This document shows, one piece after another, positions 1 through 5,024 of a stretch of 5,878 nucleotides of DNA (positions within the stretch are counted from its first letter, which is position 1; each line of letters opens with the position of its first letter). The stretch is from NCBI GenBank assembly GCA_964390115.1, contig CAYMGT010000048.1, positions 1 through 5,878 on the forward strand. The letters run 5' to 3'. The notes beneath the pieces are model-generated. The model was given only the letters and a program-made list of their open reading frames with translations. It ran no database searches and had not been told where the DNA came from. A program made the position numbers and the translations under genes. The DNA is from JAIPJA01 sp964390115 (GTDB lineage: Bacteria > Patescibacteriota > Patescibacteriia > Patescibacteriales > UBA12465).

Positions 1-1
1 A

Positions 2-124
2 AATATTTTGCATAATGAAAATTGGTGGGATAATAACAATAGAAGAAAAATACAGGCTAGAATTTTAGATAAGAAGAATGCGCTTTGTAAGCATTGCAAT
101 ATCGGTGTATTATATTTAAATTAA
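2..124 (+). CDS. 3' end of an unidentified protein with a C-terminal CxxC motif (partial)
   Basis: An open frame runs in from the left edge for 40 codons and stops at TAA 122-124. The visible tail is Asn- and Lys-rich near its start (NENWWDNNNRRK), then has a Cys-Lys-His-Cys motif (ALCKHC) and ends GVLYLN. One CxxC near a C-terminus could be half of a zinc ribbon whose partner cysteines lie upstream of the window, but that is inference. The other two forward frames are quickly closed by stops here, and the composition looks protein-like rather than random AT-rich sequence. The start and most of the gene are missing, so no function is assigned. It ends 33 bases before the PheRS start and the candidate promoter for that gene lies within its 3' end. 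Confidence 0.5.
   Translation, partial: NILHNENWWDNNNRRKIQARILDKKNALCKHCNIGVLYLN
85..113 (+). promoter_or_regulatory. Candidate sigma70-type promoter for the PheRS-TyrRS unit
   Basis: TTGTAA (85-90) and TATTAT (108-113) are separated by 17 bases and match 4 of 6 and 5 of 6 consensus positions. The predicted start point is near 120, giving a leader of about 38 bases before the ATG at 158. It overlaps the 3' end of the preceding gene. AT-rich DNA produces such matches by chance, so this is a moderate-to-weak call. Read-through from upstream is equally possible. Confidence 0.3.
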
Positions 125-157
125 GAAAGTAAGAATTACAATTAATAAGTAAATCGT

Positions 158-1297
158 ATGAGAAAAATTATTATTGAAGATGAAAATGAACAGCATTTGA
201 TTGAAGAACTTAATAAAAGGCAGGATGTTAAAGCGGAGCGCATAAAAAGATTTTTAGCTTTACCAGATCTTACTAAAGTAGAAAATTCTCCTGTAAAAAT
301 TTTATTTGATCAGATAATAAATCTGCCACTATTTAAGAATTTTGATATTGTGGAGTTTCCGCGGATAGTAACTGTAGAAAGGTGTTTTGATTTATTAAAT
401 ACGCCACGGAATCATCCAGTGAGAAGGGAAACAGATACTTATTATCTTGACAACACACATATATTACGTACTCAAACAACCGCTTTTTGGTCTTATTATC
501 TCAAAGATTCGGAAGTTTTAGAAAGGTTAAATAGTAATGGAGAAATAATGGCTCTTGCTTCAGGTATTGTTTTTAGAAAAGATGAGATTGATAGAAATCA
601 TTATCCCGCTTTCCATCAGATTGACGGTTTACTGATTTGTAAGAAAGAAAAAAAACTTATCACACAGGATGACTTGAAAGAAGTCCAGGTTAATTTGGCC
701 AAAAGTATTTTTGGCGAGGATATAGAATATCAGTTCATTAAAGATACATTTCCTTATACTATTGATAGTTTGGAAATGGACATCATGTTTAACGGAAACT
801 GGATGGAGGTTAATGGTGCTGGATTGGTCAATCCTGATGTTTTGAAAAATTTTGGTCTTGACCCGGAGATTTATAATGGTTGGGCTTTTGGTTTTGGAGA
901 AAGATTGGCTATGATTAAAATGGATATTCCTGATATCCGAATATTATGGTCGAACGATCCGAGAATTACCAGCCAATTCAAGGATATAAATAGTAAATTT
1001 AAGGAGGTTAGTAAATTTCCAGCTACAAACAGGGATATTTCTTTTATTATTGAAAAAAGTATAAACCTTAATAATTATTTTGAAATAGTTCGAGATTATG
1101 CGGAAGATCTAATTGAGGAAGTGAAACTTCTGGATGAATATGAGAATGACAAAAAATTTGGTCAAAATAAAAAAAGCTATACTTTTCGTATTATTTATCG
1201 TTCATCGGAAAGAACTTTAACCAATGAAGAGATAAATAAAATTCAAGACAAAATTAGAAATAAAACTGAACAGGAGCTAGGGGCAATATTGCGATAA
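158..1297 (+). CDS. pheS: Phenylalanine--tRNA ligase, single-chain mitochondrial-type (PheS core + FDX-ACB)
   Basis: Cytoplasmic class II aminoacyl-tRNA synthetase that charges tRNA-Phe with phenylalanine using ATP. The catalytic core spans about residues 45-270. A motif 1 region lies around 77-97 (NTPRNHPVRRETDTYYL). Motif 2 is at 139-160 (FRKDEIDRNHYPAFHQIDG). An FPYT segment at 198-201 corresponds to the family FPF phenylalanine pocket, with Tyr as the third residue. Motif 3 is around 241-252 (GWAFGFGERLAM). Residues about 281-379 form an FDX-ACB domain (KFPATNRDISF, SYTFRIIYRSSERTL, LGAILR). That domain normally sits at the C-terminus of the bacterial beta subunit PheT, so the whole is built like mitochondrial PheRS. 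The length of 379 aa fits a monomer, and no pheT is present. The start is the first ATG after an in-frame TAA at 146-148 and has no Shine-Dalgarno. Motif 3 appears one residue short: GFG is followed directly by ERLAM, where the family has one more residue. Identity is very secure. Calling it a self-sufficient monomer is inference. Confidence 0.95.
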   Translation: MRKIIIEDENEQHLIEELNKRQDVKAERIKRFLALPDLTKVENSPVKILFDQIINLPLFKNFDIVEFPRIVTVERCFDLLNTPRNHPVRRETDTYYLDNTHILRTQTTAFWSYYLKDSEVLERLNSNGEIMALASGIVFRKDEIDRNHYPAFHQIDGLLICKKEKKLITQDDLKEVQVNLAKSIFGEDIEYQFIKDTFPYTIDSLEMDIMFNGNWMEVNGAGLVNPDVLKNFGLDPEIYNGWAFGFGERLAMIKMDIPDIRILWSNDPRITSQFKDINSKFKEVSKFPATNRDISFIIEKSINLNNYFEIVRDYAEDLIEEVKLLDEYENDKKFGQNKKSYTFRIIYRSSERTLTNEEINKIQDKIRNKTEQELGAILR

Positions 1298-1305
1298 ATT
1301 ATTTA

Positions 1306-1333
1306 TGTAAATTTAAATTTTTACAATGTAAAT
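1306..1333. repeat. TGTAAAT direct repeat enclosing an inverted TTTACA in the PheRS-TyrRS gap
   Basis: TGTAAAT occurs at 1306-1312 and again at 1327-1333, with the reverse complement TTTACA at 1320-1325 between them. The first copy and TTTACA can pair as a 6-bp AT-rich stem with an 8-base loop. No T-run follows, so this is not a convincing terminator. It fills most of the 49-base gap before tyrS. It could be a regulator site or merely AT-rich low complexity. TAAAAT at 1336-1341 resembles a -10 box only 5 bases before the tyrS ATG. Confidence 0.3.
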
Positions 1334-1346
1334 ATTAAAATACACT

Positions 1347-2519
1347 ATGAATGACTCAAATAAAATAGATCAACTCTTAAATCGAGGTGTTGAAGAAATA
1401 ATTGATCGTCAGTCTCTTGAAAAAAAGCTAAAAGGAGGATTTAAGCTAAGAATTAAATTAGGAATAGATCCGACTAGCCCAAATGTTCACCTTGGTCGCT
1501 CTATACCGCTTTTAAAATTAAAAGATTTTCAGGACTTAGGACATCAAATAATTTTTATAATCGGTGATTTTACAGGTCAAATTGGAGATACTTCTGATAA
1601 AGAGAGTGAGCGTCCAATGTTAACTGAGGAAATAATTAATCAAAATTTACAAACTTACATTCAACAAGCTTCAAAGATTATTGATATTGATAAGACGGAG
1701 ATTTATCATAATAGCAAGTGGTTAGGGAAGTTATTGTATAAGGATATTGGTGCTCAAGCAAACGCTTTTTCTTTAAATGAATTTATTTCTAGAGAGAATA
1801 TTAGTCGTCGATTAAACGGAGGAAAAAGAGTTTCACTTAGGGAATTATTATATCCCTTAATGCAAGGCTATGATTCAGTTGAAGTAAAGGCAGATGTTGA
1901 AATAGGTGGAACGGATCAGCGGTTTAATTTGTTGGCAGGTAGAGACCTGCAAAGATTATACAAACAAGAGCCTCAAGATATTATTACAAATCCTTTAATA
2001 GAGGGTTTAGATGGTAGAAAGATGAGTTCAAGTTTTGGCAATACGGTAAATTTATTTGATGAAGCAAATGATATGTTTGGTAAAATTATGTCACTGAAAG
2101 ATGAATTTATTATTAAATACTTTACTTTACTAACTCGGGTAGATCTTGAAGCAATTAAAGATTATGAACATAACTTAAAAAATGGTACAAATCCACGTGA
2201 TATAAAATTAGAATTAGCCTTCACTATTGTTAGGCAGTATCATTCAAATGAAGAAGCGTTGGAAGCTAAAGATTATTTTATAAAAACAATTTCAAATAAG
2301 GAGATGCCAAGCGACTTACATAAGTTTAAACCAGAGAAATATGATATTGTTTCAATTTTAGTTGAGTATAAGATGACTTCTTCAAGATCAGAAGCAAGAA
2401 GAGTTATTAAACAGGGTGGAGTTAAGGTTAATAGAGAGGTAATTAATAATATTGATTATATTGTATCAACTAATTCAGTATTACAAAAAGGTAAACATAA
2501 ATTTATTGAAATAATATAG
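1347..2519 (+). CDS. tyrS: Tyrosine--tRNA ligase (TyrRS), TyrS2/TyrZ-like with C-terminal S4 domain
   Basis: Cytoplasmic class I synthetase that activates tyrosine and charges tRNA-Tyr, normally as a homodimer. The Rossmann catalytic domain starts with GIDPTSPNVHLGRS (39-52), the HIGH region. Here it reads HLGR, with Arg at the fourth position instead of the usual His. FQDLGHQIIFIIGDFTGQIGD at about 61-81 is typical of the longer-gap TyrS2 branch. The tyrosine pocket and helix are seen in LLYPLMQGYDSVEV (167-180) with Tyr169, Gln173 and Asp176, followed by GGTDQRFN (187-194). KMSSS is at 225-229. An S4 RNA-binding domain covers about 335-390 (SSRSEARRVIKQGGVKVN). The length of 390 aa is normal and all parts are present. 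The ATG is the only candidate start after an in-frame TAA at 1329-1331 and has no Shine-Dalgarno. It lies 49 bases after the PheRS gene, probably in one transcript, and is closed by two terminators near 2634-2689. Confidence 0.97.
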   Translation: MNDSNKIDQLLNRGVEEIIDRQSLEKKLKGGFKLRIKLGIDPTSPNVHLGRSIPLLKLKDFQDLGHQIIFIIGDFTGQIGDTSDKESERPMLTEEIINQNLQTYIQQASKIIDIDKTEIYHNSKWLGKLLYKDIGAQANAFSLNEFISRENISRRLNGGKRVSLRELLYPLMQGYDSVEVKADVEIGGTDQRFNLLAGRDLQRLYKQEPQDIITNPLIEGLDGRKMSSSFGNTVNLFDEANDMFGKIMSLKDEFIIKYFTLLTRVDLEAIKDYEHNLKNGTNPRDIKLELAFTIVRQYHSNEEALEAKDYFIKTISNKEMPSDLHKFKPEKYDIVSILVEYKMTSSRSEARRVIKQGGVKVNREVINNIDYIVSTNSVLQKGKHKFIEII

Positions 2520-2633
2520 TAAGGTCTCTAGTTTTAACGTAAAATTTTATTTGTTGTAATATGTTATTATATAATTTAAATATATGTATCAATATTTACT
2601 TAAACAATTAATAAATCATCATATACTTAGTTG

Positions 2634-2662
2634 AGAGTAATTTTTTTAATTTTACTCTTTTT
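2634..2662 (+). terminator. Intrinsic terminator 1 after tyrS
   Basis: A perfect 7-bp stem (AGAGTAA 2634-2640 with TTACTCT 2652-2658) and an 11-base T-rich loop are followed by a T-run to 2662. The stem is AT-rich and fairly weak, but a second terminator follows at once. On the other strand there is no T-tail, so it acts for + strand transcripts. It lies about 115 bases after the tyrS stop. Confidence 0.55.
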
Positions 2663-2666
2663 ATTT

Positions 2667-2689
2667 AACCACATGGCAGTGGTTTTTTT
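2667..2689 (+). terminator. Intrinsic terminator 2 after tyrS
   Basis: The stem is AACCAC (2667-2672) with GTGGTT (2679-2684), and the loop is ATGGCA. An uninterrupted seven-T run (2683-2689) follows, overlapping the stem's last two bases. Its four GC pairs make it stronger than the preceding hairpin. Together the pair should insulate hisS from the PheRS-TyrRS transcript. Confidence 0.75.
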
Positions 2690-2727
2690 AATATTTATGA
2701 ATTATCTGGTTCAATGGTCAAAAATAG

Positions 2728-2756
2728 TTGGTAAAAAGTGATTTTTGTGCTGTAAT
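2728..2756 (+). promoter_or_regulatory. Candidate hisS promoter with extended -10
   Basis: TTGGTA (2728-2733) and TGTAAT (2751-2756) are separated by exactly 17 bases, and TG at 2748-2749 forms an extended -10 (TGC before TGTAAT). Matches are 4 of 6 and 5 of 6. The predicted start point is around 2763, leaving a 5' UTR of roughly 97 bases. It lies just downstream of two terminators, where hisS would need its own promoter. A competing -10 (TATAAT 2812-2817) has poorer -35 options. Confidence 0.45.
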
Positions 2757-2758
2757 GA

Positions 2759-2772
2759 TAGTATTAATACTA
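2759..2772. promoter_or_regulatory. Perfect 14-bp palindrome at the predicted hisS start point (operator candidate)
   Basis: TAGTATTAATACTA is identical to its reverse complement. It begins two bases after the proposed -10 box and covers the expected transcription start, a classic position for a repressor dimer. No regulator gene is visible in the window. Chance AT-rich symmetry cannot be excluded, though a gapless 14-bp palindrome is longer than expected by chance at one given place. Confidence 0.35.
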
Positions 2773-2809
2773 ATATCAAGTTAAATTTGTTCAATTCTAT
2801 GATTAATTT

Positions 2810-2838
2810 TTTATAATTAAGAATTTATAAATTATAAA
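2810..2838 (+). promoter_or_regulatory. AT-only hairpin in the hisS 5' UTR
   Basis: TTTATAATT (2810-2818) pairs perfectly with AATTATAAA (2830-2838) around an 11-base loop, ending 8 bases before the Shine-Dalgarno. All pairs are A-U, so stability is low. It might affect ribosome access, or it might be only low-complexity sequence. Confidence 0.25.
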
Positions 2839-2846
2839 CTAAATTT

Positions 2847-2852
2847 AAGGAG
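2847..2852 (+). promoter_or_regulatory. Shine-Dalgarno for hisS
   Basis: AAGGAG lies 7 bases before the ATG at 2860 and fixes that start. It is noteworthy because the PheRS, TyrRS and both membrane-protein genes in this window have no recognisable Shine-Dalgarno. Confidence 0.85.
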
Positions 2853-2859
2853 AAAAAAT

Positions 2860-4176
2860 ATGAAAAATAACATTTCTACTAAAGTATTACCTGGTTTTAT
2901 GGAGTTATTACCGGCTGATCAAATTTCATTTAATAAGATGAAATCAACAATACAAAAGACTTATGAGAGTTTTGGGTTTGTTGCGATAGACACCCCTATT
3001 ATTGAAAAGTCTGAAATTCTTTTTACTAAAGCTGGTGGAGAGACTGAAAAACAAATTTATAGACTGTCTAAAGGTGAAACTGAGTTAGCTTTAAGATTTG
3101 ACTTAACAGTGCCGCTGGCTCGTTATGTTAGTGAACACTTTAATAATTTGAGTTTTCCTTTTAAGCGCTATCATATCGGCAAGGTATATCGGGGGGAGCG
3201 ACCACAAAAGGGTCGGTATAGAGAATTTTATCAATGTGATATTGATATTATTGGTAAAGATAAACTTAGCCTTATAAATGATGCTGAAATCTTGGCAGTT
3301 ATTTATGATGTTTTTTTAAATTTAAAATTGCCTAAGTTTAAAATTAGGATTAGTAATCGCAAATTAATTAGCGGGTTGTTAAAAAGCTTTAATCTTGAAA
3401 ATAAGGCTGTAGATGTTATGAGGATTATTGATAAATTTGAGAAAATGGGTCAAGAATTTGTTAAAAAATCTTTAGTTAACTTAGGCTTATCTGAAGATGC
3501 TGTGGAAAAAATTATAAGTTTTATTGGTATAAATGGAAGTAATCATGATGTAATTAATTCGCTCGAAAGACTTAAAATAAACAATGATGTTTTTACTCAG
3601 GGTTTATCAGAGCTGAAGTCTGTCATTGAGTATGTTGAATTTTTTTCTTTACCGATTGACTATTATGGTATTGATCTTTCAATAGCACGTGGTTTAGATT
3701 ATTATACCGGAACCGTATATGAAACTATTTTAGTAGATTATAGTGAAGTTGGCTCTATTTGCTCAGGCGGTCGTTATGATAATTTAGCAGATAGTTACAC
3801 AAAGCATAGATTACCGGGAGTTGGTATTTCTATTGGGTTAACACGTTTATTTTCTCAGTTAAAAGACTTACAACTGCTTAATATTAAAGAGTCTACTCCA
3901 GCAAAAGTTATAATCATTCCTTTTGATAATAAAGCTATGGTTAATGCATTAAAATTAGGGAAGACTTTAAGAGAAAAACAAATAGCTACAGAAATTTATT
4001 TTGAAGAATCTAAATTTAAAAATAAATTATCTTATGCTAATAAGTTAGGTATTAAATTTGTTATTTTAATTGGTGAAGATGAAATAGAAGGTAATTATTT
4101 TACTATTAAAGACATGGACACAGGAAAACAAAATCAGTTAAATTTAGAAAAATTATTAATCACAATTAAAAATTAA
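2860..4176 (+). CDS. hisS: Histidine--tRNA ligase (HisRS)
   Basis: Cytoplasmic, normally homodimeric class II synthetase that charges tRNA-His. Motif 1 is near 36-49 (ESFGFVAIDTPIIE). Class II motif 2 is at 103-125 (RYHIGKVYRGERPQKG, then RYREFYQ). An inserted helical region lies at about 170-260. The histidine-specific signatures are ARGLDYYTGTVYE (276-288) and CSGGRYDNL (301-309). Motif 3 is GVGISIGLTRL (320-330), keeping the Arg but with Thr where the family usually has Glu. The C-terminal anticodon-binding alpha/beta domain covers about 345-435 (KVIIIPFD, IATEIYFEE, KFVILIGEDEIEGN). The length of 438 aa is typical. It has its own candidate promoter, is isolated from tyrS by two terminators, and ends 14 bases before a small ORF that shares its transcript. 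Confidence 0.97.
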   Translation: MKNNISTKVLPGFMELLPADQISFNKMKSTIQKTYESFGFVAIDTPIIEKSEILFTKAGGETEKQIYRLSKGETELALRFDLTVPLARYVSEHFNNLSFPFKRYHIGKVYRGERPQKGRYREFYQCDIDIIGKDKLSLINDAEILAVIYDVFLNLKLPKFKIRISNRKLISGLLKSFNLENKAVDVMRIIDKFEKMGQEFVKKSLVNLGLSEDAVEKIISFIGINGSNHDVINSLERLKINNDVFTQGLSELKSVIEYVEFFSLPIDYYGIDLSIARGLDYYTGTVYETILVDYSEVGSICSGGRYDNLADSYTKHRLPGVGISIGLTRLFSQLKDLQLLNIKESTPAKVIIIPFDNKAMVNALKLGKTLREKQIATEIYFEESKFKNKLSYANKLGIKFVILIGEDEIEGNYFTIKDMDTGKQNQLNLEKLLITIKN

Positions 4177-4182
4177 AGGAGG
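4176..4182 (+). promoter_or_regulatory. Perfect Shine-Dalgarno before the small ORF
   Basis: AAGGAGG overlaps the last base of the hisS stop codon and sits 8 bases before the ATG at 4191. It is the strongest ribosome binding site in the window, and the main argument that the short ORF is translated, probably by coupling to hisS. Confidence 0.8.
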
Positions 4183-4190
4183 AAACAAAA

Positions 4191-4286
4191 ATGAATGATA
4201 ATATTTTTTCAGTACTGGTTGGCACAACGGATATTTTTGGAAAACAAATGTTTTTAAGAAAACATATAATGTCTATACCTATCTAA
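4191..4286 (+). CDS. Small ORF of 31 codons between hisS and its terminator
   Basis: The predicted peptide begins MNDNIFSVLVGTTDIFGK and ends KHIMSIPI. It has an Ile/Phe/Val-rich first half and a basic stretch (LRKH, 23-26), with no clear signal peptide or transmembrane span. I do not recognise a family. Evidence for translation is the perfect Shine-Dalgarno at ideal spacing and its position 14 bases after hisS. Its last codons and TAA form the 5' arm of the terminator at 4277-4307, so ribosomes reaching the stop would cover that arm. It could be a genuine small protein, a leader-type peptide that affects termination, or the retained 5' end of a longer gene truncated by deletion. The sequence alone does not decide between these. 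Confidence 0.55.
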   Translation: MNDNIFSVLVGTTDIFGKQMFLRKHIMSIPI

Positions 4287-4307
4287 AAATTAAAGATAGG
4301 TTTTTTT
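4277..4307 (+). terminator. Intrinsic terminator of the hisS unit
   Basis: A perfect 8-bp stem (ACCTATCT 4277-4284 with AGATAGGT 4294-4301) and a 9-base A-rich loop are followed by seven T residues (4301-4307). The small ORF's TAA (4284-4286) begins on the last base of the 5' arm. The terminator separates hisS from the membrane-protein operon. Confidence 0.85.
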
Positions 4308-4335
4308 GTTTGTTAATATTATCAGTTAAAACACT

Positions 4336-4364
4336 TTGCTTAAAATCAAAAAATATAGTAAAAT
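4336..4364 (+). promoter_or_regulatory. Promoter candidate for the membrane-protein operon
   Basis: TTGCTT (4336-4341) and TAAAAT (4359-4364) have an optimal 17-base spacer. An exact TATAAT overlaps at 4364-4369 as an alternative -10. The start point would be near 4371, giving a leader of about 38 bases. It lies directly after the hisS terminator, where a new transcription unit must begin. Confidence 0.55.
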
Positions 4365-4384
4365 ATAATTATAAGGCTTAGTCA

Positions 4385-4413
4385 ATATATGCCGCTTAAT
4401 TTTTATATATGCC
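4385..4413 (+). repeat. 9-bp direct repeat ATATATGCC, each copy containing an ATG, at the start of the membrane-protein gene
   Basis: ATATATGCC occurs at 4385-4393 and 4405-4413, 20 bases apart. The second ATG (4409) opens the 202-aa gene. The first (4389) opens a different frame of 25 codons that ends at TAA 4464-4466 and overlaps the gene. Neither has a Shine-Dalgarno. The upstream frame may be a decoy or regulatory ORF, or the repeat may be chance in AT-rich sequence. Confidence 0.35.
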
Positions 4414-5017
4414 ATCAGGCGACCAGAAACAGAAAAATATTTCTAAGCAAATTGGCAAACCTTTAAATTATGACCCAAGAACATTTTCAGGTGGTAATGA
4501 CGAAAAAAGAAGTGCTAGTTTAAAGAAAGCTAAACAAGGAGTTCCTTCGGATAATTTATCAATTTCTCAAAATTTGAAGAAAGATAGGCAATCAACTAGT
4601 AAGCAATCTAAAGTTAAATTGGCCAAAAAGGGTATTAAAAAAAAATTGAACGTTTTAAAATTAGCTTCAGCAGGAGCCCTTCGTTTCGCTTGGACGTATA
4701 TTTGGTTTTTTGGTTTAACAGTAATAATTTTAGATGTTATTGTTTTTTTACAGTTAATACTTCCCAGTGCTTTTTGTAAGTTAGGAGAGGAATGGACCAT
4801 GGGTAAACAGATGCCTGCTACAGGCGGAGGTGGCTCATCTTTAACTAAAAACCTAGGTCTTGTAGAAAAAATTGGTTTATTTTTAGTAAACATTATAATT
4901 TTATTGTTAATTTTAGCAATTTTGTCTATATTTTCCATGATAGCTGAGATAGCCACTAATCTGGGTAAATTTGCTGGAGATGCTATATTTGGAACTATAG
5001 CTAGTTGGTTTGAATAA
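4409..5017 (+). CDS. Two-TM membrane protein with a long basic N-terminal tail, unknown function
   Basis: 202 aa. Residues 1-80 are hydrophilic and rich in Lys, Ser, Gln and Asn (KKAKQG, KVKLAKKGIKKKL), probably disordered and cytoplasmic. A first hydrophobic segment covers about 94-121 (WTYIWFFGLTVIILDVIVFL). A linker of about 30 residues follows, with one Cys (123) and a GGGG run (139-142). A second hydrophobic segment spans about 154-180 (LFLVNIIILLLILAILSIF), then a short tail. There is no signal peptide. If the tail is inside, the linker faces the outside. An in-frame TAA at 4397-4399 leaves ATG 4409 as the first possible start, without a Shine-Dalgarno. The next gene starts 7 bases later, so the two are surely one operon. 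I do not recognise a family. Its place before a VirB6/TrbL-like protein suggests an inner-membrane part of the same machine, possibly pilin-like, but that is inference. Confidence 0.85.
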   Translation: MPSGDQKQKNISKQIGKPLNYDPRTFSGGNDEKRSASLKKAKQGVPSDNLSISQNLKKDRQSTSKQSKVKLAKKGIKKKLNVLKLASAGALRFAWTYIWFFGLTVIILDVIVFLQLILPSAFCKLGEEWTMGKQMPATGGGGSSLTKNLGLVEKIGLFLVNIIILLLILAILSIFSMIAEIATNLGKFAGDAIFGTIASWFE

Positions 5018-5024
5018 TAATATA

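Larger units (their letters stand above)
2520..2859. other. 340-base noncoding region between tyrS and hisS
   Basis: No convincing protein-coding frame and no tRNA is seen here. The first about 110 bases (2520-2633) are AT-rich with a TATAAT at 2570-2575 that lacks a well-spaced -35 box. The centre carries two tandem terminators. The right half carries a candidate promoter, a palindrome, a 5' UTR hairpin and the hisS ribosome binding site, each listed separately. No T-box signature (AGGGTGG followed by ACCGCG) is present, so control of hisS by uncharged tRNA through a T-box leader is not supported. Confidence 0.7.

Noticed and set aside
1298..1346. Intrinsic terminator between the PheRS and TyrRS genes
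   Set aside because: The only stem is a 6-bp mostly A-T pairing without a following T-run, so co-transcription is more likely.
2561..2611. Short ATG frame of 16 codons in the tyrS-hisS gap
   Set aside because: It has no Shine-Dalgarno and consists of AT-rich low-complexity codons. Nothing supports translation.
2690..2859. T-box or other riboswitch leader before hisS
   Set aside because: There is no AGGGTGG/ACCGCG T-box sequence and no strong terminator-antiterminator pair between the candidate promoter and the ATG; only an A-U hairpin is present.
2520..2859. tRNA gene near the synthetases
   Set aside because: No GGTTCRANNCC-type T-arm with matching acceptor arms was found in the gap, nor in the shorter gaps.
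4567..4956. 129-codon open frame on the minus strand
   Set aside because: It lies wholly antisense to the 202-aa membrane protein gene, has no Shine-Dalgarno or promoter that I can see, and its composition (Ile/Lys/Pro runs) mirrors the hydrophobic codons of the other strand.
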